Assembly (NCBI RefSeq): GCF_022682495.2 | Contig: NC_071389.1 | Location: forward strand, 8,051,199 to 8,115,198 | DNA: 64,000 bases | From: Desmodus rotundus | Lineage: Eukaryota; Chordata; Mammalia; Chiroptera; Phyllostomidae | Reading direction: 5' to 3' | Notes under the pieces: generated by a model | What the model saw: only the letters and a program-made list of their open reading frames with translations | The model's database searches: none | Told to the model about the DNA's origin: nothing | In this document: in pieces, positions 54,731 through 64,000 of the stretch | Layout of the letters: every line of letters begins with the position of its first letter | Position numbering within the stretch: the first letter of the stretch is position 1 | Program-made: the position numbers and the translations under genes

Positions 54731-55424
54731 CGGATGCTCTAAAACGGTACTTTTCACTCTCTCAGGAGTATACGCGGGAATGCTAGCATAAGCACACACG
54801 TGACCACCGCTGGAATTTTTTTAAAGCATGCCTTAATCATCTGGTTTGAAATGAATGGGAATACAGCGGCTGGGGCATCGTCAGACGGGGAGTAGACTCC
54901 AGGGATCTCACCTGGAGCTGGGCAGGAATTCTTGCTGGCCCTGAGCAAAGCTTCTCCTCTAATTTAACACAGCAAGCTGACATGGATAGCAGCGGGGGGA
55001 GCCGGTGTGAGTGTGTCTGCTACCTTCCGTACCGGGTCCTTTCACTTTATTCTTTTCCAGGACATCACAGAGACCTTTTGCCCCATGGGGGGCGGGGGAG
55101 CTTGTCTGCTCATGTAATTTCCAAGTAAGAGATAATTAGTCCCAGTCATGACTCCTAGCTACAGGAACCCAGCGTGGTTTTTATGGTGTGTTATTAGAAT
55201 AGTTGCCAATCCACTGGCCGTCTCTGAGGCTTCCAGGGTAATTAAATTGTGTTGTGGTCAGCTCAGTGTTCTCTGTCGCTGGTATCTTTAAAATACATGA
55301 ATAGCATAGGCCTGCATAATGAAGAATTCTGTGGCTGGTATTAATAGCTGCAGGGGAGTAAGGACTGATGGCTGTGAGTTGGGCAAGTTGCAGAGTAAGT
55401 AAAGGATTCAGAGAAAAGGGACTG
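54731..55424. other. Unique sequence, no gene seen
   Basis: No repeat or coding exon recognised. Confidence 0.45.
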
Positions 55425-55475
55425 ACATTTAATGAGCGTCTACTATGCACCAGGATTTAAACTAGGTGCTCTTTC
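55425..55475 (-). mobile_element. L2 or MIR tail fragment, antisense
   Basis: catttaatgagcgtctacta followed by tgcaccaggatttaaactag is the antisense end common to MIR and L2. Confidence 0.55.
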
Positions 55476-55479
55476 TCTG

Positions 55480-56185
55480 TAAGCCCACCCTCCCCTCCCC
55501 ACCGCCCTGTGAAACCCCTCATCGGGGCCACCAGTTTTCCCGTGGCCAGGCCCCTATGTCAGCCTTCGGCCCTCATCATCACCTGGCCTGTTGGAAGGTT
55601 CTAGCCAGGCCTCCTTTAAACGCTTTCCCTTCATGGTTTCCGGGATATCACAAGTACTTTTTCTCTCCCGTTTCTCTTACTGCTCATCCTCGGCCTCTTT
55701 TGTTTGTTTCCCCTCTTCCCCAGCCTCTAAATGTTGGACGACCCCAGGGCTCAGTTCGTGGGCCTTTTCTTCTCCATCTGATGCCTCTGGACAACACCGA
55801 GATGCCAACAGCTTCCCCATTCATCTTTTCCGCTCTCATCTCTCCTTGAACTCCAAACACTTGGATCCCACTGCTCACCTGATATCTCCATTTGAATGTT
55901 GAATATGTATCTTGAAATCAGCACACACCCTAACCCCAAAGCGGCTCCTCCCACAGCCTTGCCCAGTCAGTGAGTCAGTTTTCCATTTTCCAGGCGCTTC
56001 AATCCAAAGCATTCAAGCCGTTCTTGACTCCTCTTTCTCTCACACCTGCTGCATCCAACTGCCAGCAAGTCCTGTGATTCTGTCCTCAAGAGTCCCTAGG
56101 ACCTGCCACCCCTATGCTCCACCCCTCTTCCCTTCACCTGCCACCTTCTTCCAAGTTACCATTGTCACTCGCTAGATATAGCAAC
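55480..56185 (+). mobile_element. L2 LINE, sense, with reverse-transcriptase remnant
   Basis: cctctaaatgttggacgacc, ccagggctcagttcgtgggc and cttttcttctcc correspond to the L2 reverse-transcriptase 'VPQGSVLGPLLF' region. Later L2 words are gatcccactgctcacctgat, cattcaagccgttcttgact and caactgccagcaagtcctgt. Stops and frameshifts break the frame, so it is inactive. Confidence 0.7.
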
Positions 56186-57739
56186 AGCGGTTGTTGGGCA
56201 GTGGTGTGGTGGCCAAGGGCAGTGTCCCATCTCCTTCTGCTAAATCCCTCTCCCTCCCACAGACACATGCTCCCTCCGACTCCTCGCACCTCTGGCAGGG
56301 GCATCAACCCGATTCCCCGAGGCGTCCAGCTGGGCACACACACAGGCCACGTCAACATAACACCGTGTGCTGGCCCAGGCTCAGGCCACTCTTCCCTGGG
56401 AGCCATGGGAAAGGGGAGCTTCTGCCCCTGCCCTGGTTGAAAGTGGAATGACGGCAGCCAGGAGGTACCCTGGCCCTCTTCCTCCTCTGCACAGAGACCG
56501 GCCAACAGCATAGGAGAGAATGGGAAATGAGGCCAATACACAGTGGGGCAAGGAAGGGAGACCCCAGGGCACGGCTGGAGCTCCTGGAATTGCTGGGGTT
56601 GGCCCCTCACTCCACTCCCCAGTTCTGTGCACCAGTCCGTTTAAGCAGAGGTGCACACCGATTCTCTCCCACTCGCAGGGGGGACGACACCTTCGGCCAC
56701 GGCGCTGGTTTCTGTGATACAGTCATCAGTGTGTGCTGTGGCACAGCCTCCGGATGCCGGGGCCTTGCAACAATACTCGTTTTTCGCATGTATGGATCTG
56801 CATGTGGGTGAGGGTGCGGCTAGGGTCTGGCTGGGTTTTACTCTGGGCTGTAGGTCTACTGCAAGTGTGCTCAGCCTGGGGCTGAGACTAAGGAGGCCGT
56901 TACCGGGACACGTTCATCTCGTGGAGGCTCATGGGAGTCTAAGAGGTCAAGTCAAACTGGAAATTCTATGGCCTCTGCTTGCTGCAGGTCCACTAACGTT
57001 CCAGGGGCCAAAGCCAGCCCCGTGGCCAAGCCCGATATCAGTGGGGCAGGGAAGGTTCTCCCCTACACTAGTGAGAGGGGCTGAGGTCACCAGGCAAAGG
57101 GCAGCACAGCTAATACTATTGATATTATTGGGAGGGAGGGATCAGGATCAATAATCCACCGATCGGCAAGGAGAATGAGCAGAGCGTGCTAAGTGATTCC
57201 TGATGCAGCAGAACATTCCAGCCCGCCCCACGGATGTCAGCCGAGGTGTCAGGTCGCCCACATCCCCAAGGGGACACCGGCTTCTGCTGACTGTCTGTTG
57301 GAATTACAGCAGTGTCAGCTGAACCCCAACGCCTTCTCTGCCCCGCGCACACCGCAGCGAGCGAGGGCTCTGTGCGCAGAGAAACCAGACCCTTCAGGAA
57401 AGATCAAAGCCCGTTTAAACAGACACAGCTATTTCCTCACAGGGCGGTCCAGAGACGGGGAGAGCTACAGGAAATGTTTGTCTTTTTGTTGTAAGTTGTT
57501 GGAATAACCAGACGAAAATTTGTAAAGTTTGAACATTGATTTCTGGAAGGATCGGTTGCCAGGTTTGCTCTCATTTTCAAGAAAAAGAAGCCTGAGATCA
57601 AAGGGGCACGTCATCGCAGAGATTCCCCCTCAGACTGAGTTTGGGAGCTTTTCGCCACAGAACGGCCCAAAATAGAGCTAGTGTGTTTTGTTTTTGTTCT
57701 TGTTTTTTTTTGACGTGCCCCTCAGATGGATAAATGAAA
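56186..57739. other. GC-rich unique sequence, no gene seen
   Basis: Overlapping open frames up to 167 codons occur on both strands at 56.1-57.2 kb. None has a domain. Some of the first 150 bp could be a worn L2 continuation. Confidence 0.4.
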
Positions 57740-57815
57740 TGCCACAATTTAATTTAGTTCAACAAATGTTTGCTGAGCCTTTCCCGTAGCCATGTGCTCA
57801 CTTACAAAAACAAGT
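57740..57815 (-). mobile_element. L2 tail fragment, antisense
   Basis: tttagttcaacaaatgtttg followed by ctgagcctttcccgtagcca is the antisense L2 terminus. Confidence 0.6.
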
Positions 57816-57829
57816 AATAATAGTAAGTG

Positions 57830-57965
57830 TTGCCACAGGGCGTCTGGCCACCTGGGCCGGTCAGACGACCTGCGGGATCTCAGCTTCTTCAGCTGTAAAG
57901 AAAGCAGGTTTGACCTATGAACTCTGAGGTCCCTTTCAGGTCTAAAATCCTGAAGTCCACGAACT
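57830..57965 (+). mobile_element. MIR3-like SINE, sense
   Basis: ctcagcttcttcagctgtaa, agaaagcaggtttgacctat, gaactctgaggtccctttca and ggtctaaaatcctgaagtcc match the MIR3-type core with its 'ggttggactagatgatctctaaggtccc' end. Confidence 0.6.
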
Positions 57966-58299
57966 GGGTGACGGTCTTTGCTCACGTGCGGTGACTGAAG
58001 GTCCAGAGGTGTACATAAAGAAAATCAGAGCTGCTAACGCTCCGAGCATCCTGGGACTGAACCAGGGCATTCGGGTTCCCCTCGGCGGTCAAGCGAAGAA
58101 TTCCCAGAGCAGATGACCGGTGATCACACTCACCTGCCTTGGTCCCCTTCCTCCCACCTCCCCCAAGAAAAGGTATATTGTCCCACTGTCATTCCCACTT
58201 CAGGGGTGCATATAAACCCCATCTTTACTACTCTTTTCAATAGTACATACGGCAATTTGAGGTGTGAGGAGGTGATAACAAAGGACTAATTCAGGGGCC

Positions 58300-58520
58300 T
58301 CCCCTGGCATCCCATTGACTCGAGTCCCAGCCCTGCCACTTGTTAGTTGTATGACCTTGGGCGAGCGACTCAACCTCCCTCAGCCTCAGTTTCCTTGTCT
58401 GTAAAATGGGGACACCAACAGTAGCTTCGTCCTCATAGGGCTGTCGTAAGGGATGGAAGTTAAGTACTCAGCACCGTGTTTGATGAAAGAACACACTAGC
58501 GATATTGCTGATAGCACCTC
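58300..58520 (+). mobile_element. MIR SINE, sense, best-preserved copy
   Basis: agtcccagccctgccacttg, ttagttgtatgaccttgggc, gagcgactcaacctccctca, gcctcagtttccttgtctgt, aaaatggggacaccaacagt and tcatagggctgtcgtaaggg match the MIR core almost base for base. Confidence 0.9.
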
Positions 58521-60297
58521 TTCCATGCACACTTCCAGGCAAAACTAGGTTCTGAATCTCTCAGCTCGTTTAGCCTCTTCTTGAAAGCCTAGAACTTTGA
58601 AGGAGAATAGGCTTAAGCTGTCACTCAAATGTAATGAAAAGTGTCCAATCACTTCTTCCAGTGTTCTTCATATAAAAGTTTACATGGCTTTGTAAAAAAG
58701 CGTGTGTGGCTTTGAACTAAAACAATAACAAAAAGACCTTTAAAAAAAGTAGAACCTAGTTCTGCCACTGATACCCTCTGGGTTCCGGTAAAACTCCAGC
58801 TGGTGATGAGATCTGTGATCACCTCCTGCCTGGAGTCCTGGCGGAACTCACACACCGAGAGTGAGCCCATTCTCCCAGTTCTCCCAGCCTGTGCCCTTGC
58901 ACAGGGCTGTGTCCCCCTGGAGGAAGGGGACACATCCTTTCTAATGGGCATGAAGGTGCTCTGCGGACTGGCCACAGTCCTGGACCGGCCGCCTTGCAGG
59001 AGACACTGGTTTCACTCTGGTTTGATGTGTCCCAATGCATGACGAGAACCTAGACCTGTATTTTCTTCCCAAAAGCTGTCTAGCAAACTGGGGCTACCCG
59101 TCTTCCCTAAAGCTCTGGGCTCCCTGTGCTCAGTGACTGTCGGCAGGGGCCCCCGGGCTCCCCACGGGCCAGGGGAAGAAGTCAGCTCAGGTTTCATCTC
59201 TTTAATACAGAGTTTCATCTCTTTAGTGGCTGTTTCAGAGCCCGGACAGGTGTGTTCTTGCACTGATGGTCCCAGTGGGGTGAGGGGTTAGGTGTGGCGC
59301 CCATGTACTGGACGGAGGGTCCCGGCCTGTGGACATGGGGCAGGATGCCAGAGAGCAGGGTGAAGAGGAAGAGGGAGCCCCTCCCCCTTGGCACTAGGCA
59401 GCCCGCTGCTCCCAGCGAAGGTGTCAGAGCCGGGACCGAAACTGGTGCAACTGACACTGTGCTGAGCACAGACAGGTCCCTCTCAGCCGCACACGTGCCC
59501 GACAGCGTGGGCCTGTGTGTCCAAATACGGGATTATACATCGTTTCACATCTCCCCGGCATAAAATAAGGCAGGTAAACAAATAACGATGACAATTAAGA
59601 TAAATATGGCAACTTCACGATTTACTACTGGCTGGCGACACATTATCCTGATGAGCTGAACGAGGAGTGAAACAGCCCCCTTCCAGCTGTGTCTGCAATT
59701 GGATGGCTAATCCCAGGTATCAGGGCAGGTGGGGGCAGGGCCAGTCCTTCGTGATACACTGGATTGTACAGCCTAAACTTTTGGGCTCATGAAGATTTTC
59801 CCCAGGGTATGTTAGTGCTTAAAAGGTTTGCTGTTGACTCAAGGAGCTAGATTCCAAGGCCCGCTCCTGCTACTGCTCCATCCAGTTCCTGAAAGAGGGT
59901 CGCACGCACCGCCGTGTCTGAGATGCCTTTGTCGTGGGTCGGCGAGGGGCATTGGAATCTTCATTTCCTACCCTGGCGTGGTGTCTCCTCTATGGCCTTG
60001 AGTAGGGGTCACACTGTCCTTCACTGACTGGGTGAGGAAGCACTGGTCCTGAGGGGGTTCTTAGTGCAAAAGGCACCTAAGAATAGAAGGAAATGAAAGA
60101 GGAGGGAAGCAGAAACTCATGAGAGCCTGAGCAAAGCGGGAGAAGAAATAAGTGGAGAGAAGTCTCCTGCTGAAGATTTCACTAAACCGTTTAGTGAAAT
60201 AGTGACAGAGAGATGAAAGCATGGGGAGAAAGAGATCCTGAAAATCCCATTCGTGGAAAATCCTCTCTCCGCTCCTCATCAAGAGAGTATCAAGTTG
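58521..60297. other. Unique sequence, no gene seen
   Basis: Ordinary composition. Open frames at 58.6-59.6 kb overlap on both strands and have no domain. No repeat recognised. Confidence 0.45.
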
Positions 60298-60522
60298 AAG
60301 GCACTACTCTTTTTATTTATTTATGTCCTTATTTTTAGAGAGAAGGGGAAGGAAGGGAGAAAAACATCAATGTGTGGTTGCCTCTTGTGCGCCCCCAACT
60401 GAGGACCTGGCCTGCAACCCAGGCATGTGTCCTGACTGGGAATTGAACCAGCAACCCTTTGGTTCACAGGCTGGCACTCAATCCACTGAGCCCCACCAGC
60501 CAAGGCCAAAGGCACTACTCTT
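60298..60522 (-). mobile_element. Ves SINE with perfect 14-bp target duplication
   Basis: The direct repeat AAGGCACTACTCTT at 60298-60311 and 60509-60522 flanks the element exactly. Inside are the tail ttatttatttatgtccttat, aaacatcaatgtgtggttgc, cctcttgtgcgcccccaact, a B-box-like gggaattgaaccagcaaccc and the head gagccccaccagccaaggcc. The intact duplication and similarity to the family consensus make this the youngest-looking insertion here. Confidence 0.93.
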
Positions 60523-60924
60523 AGAAAACGGTCACATCCCTATTTCCCCAACCCTGCTACCTCTAGAAAGCAGAAAAAAACAATTTTTATAGGATGGAGA
60601 CCACAAGAATAATGCCATCAATGAGAAAAGAATAAATTTCCCACTTAGGGTAGGTCTGTAAAGTATATCAAGTCACCTGGGTACCATTTCATGAACCAAA
60701 GGAACTAATTTACCAAGTGGGTCCCCAGGGCCTGGAGGAACTAAAGCGCCGGGCAGTAAGGAGCAGCTCCCTCACCTGCTTCTCCATCTGCGCGGCTCCT
60801 GTTGCAGAGGACAAAGGGCGTGGGGTAGTGTGGGGGTGGAAGGGATGCAGACGGCTCCTTGGTGCATCGGTGCACGCAGGATGAGAGCATGTTGTGTCGC
60901 AGAGCCGGAAATGGGGCAGAAGGA
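60523..60924. other. Unique sequence, no gene seen
   Basis: No repeat or exon recognised in this 400-bp gap. Confidence 0.45.
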
Positions 60925-61060
60925 AAAGGCAGAGACCTGAGAATCAGACACACCACACCTGGGCTTAATTTGGCTTCTGCTCCTTTTCAGCTGGGTAAGG
61001 GTGAGCAAACCTTCTGAGCGAGAGGTTGTTCCTCACCCGCTGAAAGGAGGTAGGAACACC
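60925..61060 (+). mobile_element. Degenerate MIR, sense
   Basis: gagaatcagacacaccacac, ctgggcttaatttggcttct, gctgggtaagggtgagcaaa and ccttctgagcgagaggttgt resemble the MIR head and core with several gaps. Confidence 0.5.
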
Positions 61061-61159
61061 TGTGTTCAGTATCTGCGGGTTCAGCCCGAGGTCGTGGAAG
61101 TAAATGGATGAGCACGGAGGTGGCCTGTAGAAGACACCCAAAGAGTCAGAGCTGCCCTC

Positions 61160-61222
61160 ACCGCTCTCACCGTCAACATCATTATCATCATCGCCGTTCT
61201 CACCGTCATCATCTCCATCCTC
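61160..61222. repeat. Imperfect ATC/CAT trinucleotide tract
   Basis: Runs such as cattatcatcatcgccgttc and accgtcatcatctccatcc. In the minus-strand frame it reads as an aspartate-rich stretch, which is a by-product of the repeat and not a protein feature. Confidence 0.8.
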
Positions 61223-61261
61223 TCTATTACCGCTCTCATCCGTATCCGCACCATCGACTGC

Positions 61262-61488
61262 GTCTACTGAGTTCTTTCCAGCCACCAGGCCCTCTGCCAA
61301 ATCCTCGCGCATTGTCTCATTTAATTCCCCAGCAGCCTATGGAGTGGGTAGGAACATTACCCTGCTCTGCTAACGAGGACGGGGAGGCTCAGAGAAGTTA
61401 AGTAACTCACTGAGGGTCACATAGCTAGTGAGTGGCAGAGCTGGGGCTTGAACCCTTGTCTAACTCCAGAGCCTATGCTTTGACTCCA
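61262..61488 (-). mobile_element. MIR SINE, antisense, well preserved
   Basis: cattgtctcatttaattccc, cagcagcctatggagtgggt, ggggaggctcagagaagtta, agtaactcactgagggtcac, atagctagtgagtggcagag and ctggggcttgaacccttgtc match antisense MIR nearly end to end. Confidence 0.88.
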
Positions 61489-63359
61489 CTCACCCTCAGA
61501 GAAGGGTGAGCTCACTGATGATGTCAGTTAGCATCCCCCAGCTGGTAGGCTGGAGAGAGGAGGCTTCGCTGAGATGAGGAATCCGAGCTGAAGATCGAAG
61601 GGCTGGCCGACTTGCCTGTGTTCTCTTTAGCTGTGCGGAGGGGACCTTTCAGAGACGGCTCTGTGGGCTGCAAAGTGAAGAAGCTCCCAGCACGTGGAGA
61701 CAGCCAAGACATGCGAGGGCAGGAGGCGCAGCAGGAGACCTGGGCGTTGGGCCAGTTTTAGGGGTGTAGTGGCGGTTTTCTACAGGTGGACACACTTGTC
61801 TCAGGGCTTTGTGTTTTGCTTGGCTGTTGTGATCGGTCCCCCGTCACTCGTGGAGGCTGGGACAGAGCCAGGAGCCGAGAGCCCAGGCCACCATGCACAT
61901 TCTCTTGTGATTCCCACACCGCACCAGGCCAGAAACACATCAAAAAATGTTCAAGGAAGAAAAAGCTGCACTTCTATCAAGAAATAGGTGCTTTAAGCAT
62001 ATCTGCATATGGGTGTAAGTCTGTGGTTGGTATGTACGTTTAACGTTTGTCTATTTCGTACGTAGGCGCTTCTGAATTAGAAGGGACTATGAGAGAACTG
62101 CTTGCGAACGAAGAACACGCAGACGTCACTCTGGCTGGTTAAGTCCACACAGGAGGGGTGCGCCTGGCCAACTTTCTGACCCTTAGCTGAGAGGCTGCTC
62201 GGGAAGCCCAGAGGAGAATGTCACTTCTCCCTGAAGCCCGTGCTCTGTGTCCACACCCAGACAGGTGTGCGATGCTAACGACAGCGTAGGTCCTGAGAAA
62301 TGTGGCCTTAGGCGATTGTGTGGCTGTGCCTGCAGCACAGAGGCACTCACCCAAACCTGACGCAGAGCCCACTGCTCCCAGGACACAGACCTGCACGGCG
62401 TGGCACCGCACTGAGTAGGGCGGCCACTGCCAGGCAGCAGAGCGTATCTGTGTACCTAAACACGTCTGCACGAGGAAGAGGCACGGTAAACGCAGAACAC
62501 AGCACTTGTTTACCACTGGCTGCGCAGTGCACCTGTTTACACCAGCGTCCCCACAAACACGGACCGAATGCATTGTGCTATGACTTACCGTGGCCACGGT
62601 GCCGCTAGGTGACAGGAATTTTTCAGCTCCATTTTAATCTTACGAGACCGTCGTCATATGGGTGGCCCATTGTTGTGGCCCAAGAGCCATTGTGAGGGGC
62701 GTGACCCTGTGCGTGGACAGGACGATAGGAGTCACACACGTCTATTATCAACACCCGCGCCCACACTGCTCCGACTCGTGGCTGCGGGCTGTTCCCCTGA
62801 GCCCCACCCTCCTCTGCCCTGGTTTCCTCCTGGCTTCTTTTTCGCTCCATCCCTTCATCTCATGACGTGGTTTTAAGGGTGACTAGTGGTGGGAGGGTGG
62901 GGGACATGGCTGGGAAGGGAATATGGCTTCGCTCTTGGGGTTTGACTCCTACACACTCCTCCCTGTGCTATGGCCCCGCACCCCTCCCCCCAGTCTTCTC
63001 ACCTGGAGCCTTGAGACCTGGGTCCCCTGCCAGAGACATTTTGCCTTTCCCCCAGAGCGCATGTTAAAATGCACTCAGCCAAAGTGAACCGTGTAAACGC
63101 ACGAAAGACACATCTCCTAGATGGGCCGGGATGCGTCTGTGACAATTTGAATAACCAGAGCATCCATCTGCAGAACAGGAGGGTGATTCCCTAGGGACCC
63201 TCTTCCGGCGGAGGCTGTGGAAGACATGGGACCAACAGCGTGCAAAAGAGCCAGAGCGGGGAGCCCTGGTGGCCATTCCCGAGGCTCGGGAGCTTCCTCG
63301 CATTGATGGATTCACACGTGTGCATGGTGCTCAATGACAGCCTGGGTGTCTGGCGCGGC
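61489..63359. other. Unique sequence, no gene seen
   Basis: CpG frequency is somewhat raised at 62.2-62.5 kb, where several open frames overlap on both strands. None has a domain or convincing splice context. No repeat recognised. Confidence 0.4.
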
Positions 63360-63541
63360 GAGTAGTCCCAACCTCACCGTGCACCAGACACTCCTGGGCA
63401 GCTCGCTGCCAGTGCAGATACCCAGCGCTTCCCCAGAGTCGCTCCTGGGTCAGGAGTGGGGCCCAGGCTCTGCATTTTAACAAGCATCTCCTGGGCACGC
63501 CATGTCACGGGTCTTCCTCTTCACTTTGAGAAGCACTGGGA
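63360..63541. mobile_element. MER5A hAT DNA transposon
   Basis: accgtgcaccagacactcct, gggcagctcgctgccagtgc, cctgggtcaggagtggggcc, caggctctgcattttaacaa and gcatctcctgggcacgccat follow MER5A, ending in actttgagaagcactgg, the inverted terminus. Confidence 0.8.
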
Positions 63542-64000
63542 GCAGCCTGAAGCCAGAGGTGTGTTTCACAGAGCCTGGCAGAGGACACTGTTCTCAGGAC
63601 GTGACCTTTAAGGTGAAGTGCGGGAGGCAGGACCACAGTTCTCCCTGGCTTCTGTGGGCAGTCACATGCCCACCCAAGGAACTCTGGGCAAAAGCTCTGT
63701 CACACCCCAGCTTCTCTTGCAGACCTCCCCATTTCCCACCCTGTCTCGTGTATGAACTTCACCTTGAAGGGGGGAGCACACAAATGCTGCCTTCTATTCC
63801 TCAGCCAGACAGAAACCAGGTCCCTGACTGAGTCAGGGAGAAAACTGGGCCACACATGGATTTCAAAGTCAGAGGACACGCAGGCACGCACCTGTGATGT
63901 GAGGACCAACCCCTGATTCTCAGTGTCTGAACCTGCTCAGAGCAGGTGGCAGGTACCCCTTCTACCTGATGGGTCTTTGCAGGGAAGGAGTAAGGAGATC
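63542..64000. other. Unique sequence, no gene seen
   Basis: Contains one 109-codon plus-strand frame (63502-63831) that starts inside the MER5A relic and has no domain. Nothing else recognised up to the window edge. Confidence 0.45.

Noticed and set aside
60965..61312. Acidic, aspartate-rich minus-strand frame
   Set aside because: It is a direct translation of an ATC/CAT simple tract between two MIRs.
1..64000. CRISPR arrays, operons, rRNA, tRNA or snRNA genes
   Set aside because: No regularly spaced repeats, no RNA gene landmarks, and the only tRNA-like sequences are the heads of Ves and MIR SINEs.

Overview
This window looks like non-coding DNA from a bat nuclear genome, most likely a yangochiropteran. 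The main evidence is a set of five tRNA-derived SINEs of the Ves type (about 6.6, 19.1, 20.8, 46.8 and 60.3 kb). Each runs, on the minus strand, from a tRNA-like head with A and B boxes to an A-rich tail, and two are flanked by perfect target-site duplications. As far as I know, Ves SINEs are confined to bats. The rest of the repeat content is old and shared by placental mammals: MIR, L2, L1M 3' ends, MER20, MER5A, Charlie and Tigger DNA transposons, and MLT1/ERVL-type LTRs. The species cannot be named from this sequence.

I found no gene I can name. No open reading frame has a recognisable domain, and the longest ones (269, 214 and 208 codons) lie in GC-rich or repeat-derived sequence. The window could be intergenic or one or more large introns. 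Three minus-strand segments have convincing splice signals beside open frames (45.03-45.09, 39.97-40.16 and 12.40-12.82 kb). They are listed as low-confidence candidate exons only, because equally good chance pairs of splice sites also occur here. There are no rRNA, tRNA or snRNA genes, no CRISPR array and no prokaryotic features.

Layout. 0-12 kb: Charlie, L1M, L2 and MIR, then an antisense L2 split by a palindromic MITE at 5.9-6.1 kb, a Ves SINE, MER20, and an ERVL-type LTR at 11.2-11.6 kb. 12-25 kb: mostly unique GC-rich DNA, with a Charlie element, two Ves SINEs, a full-length ancient repeat at 19.7-20.2 kb, and a Tigger element at 24.8-25.1 kb. 25-33 kb: more AT-rich unique DNA, a CTCF-like site, a CpG-rich patch at 28.1-28.3 kb and a homeodomain-motif-rich block at 28.4-28.8 kb. 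33-46 kb: L2, MIR and MER5A relics, a strong G-quadruplex run at 38.93 kb, a CCAAT-rich block at 41.7-42.2 kb, and an L2 split by an MLT1 LTR at 44 kb. 46-64 kb: an L1M split by a Ves SINE, long L2 copies in both orientations, a high density of MIRs, and the youngest-looking Ves SINE at 60.3 kb.

The potentially useful content is regulatory and historical: nested insertions that give relative ages, X-box (RFX) and CTCF-like motifs, a CTCF-like motif inside a Ves SINE, a CpG-rich patch beside a good splice donor, and AT-rich blocks resembling conserved enhancers. I did not find a new multi-gene system. All repeat names come from recalled consensus sequences and no masking program was run.
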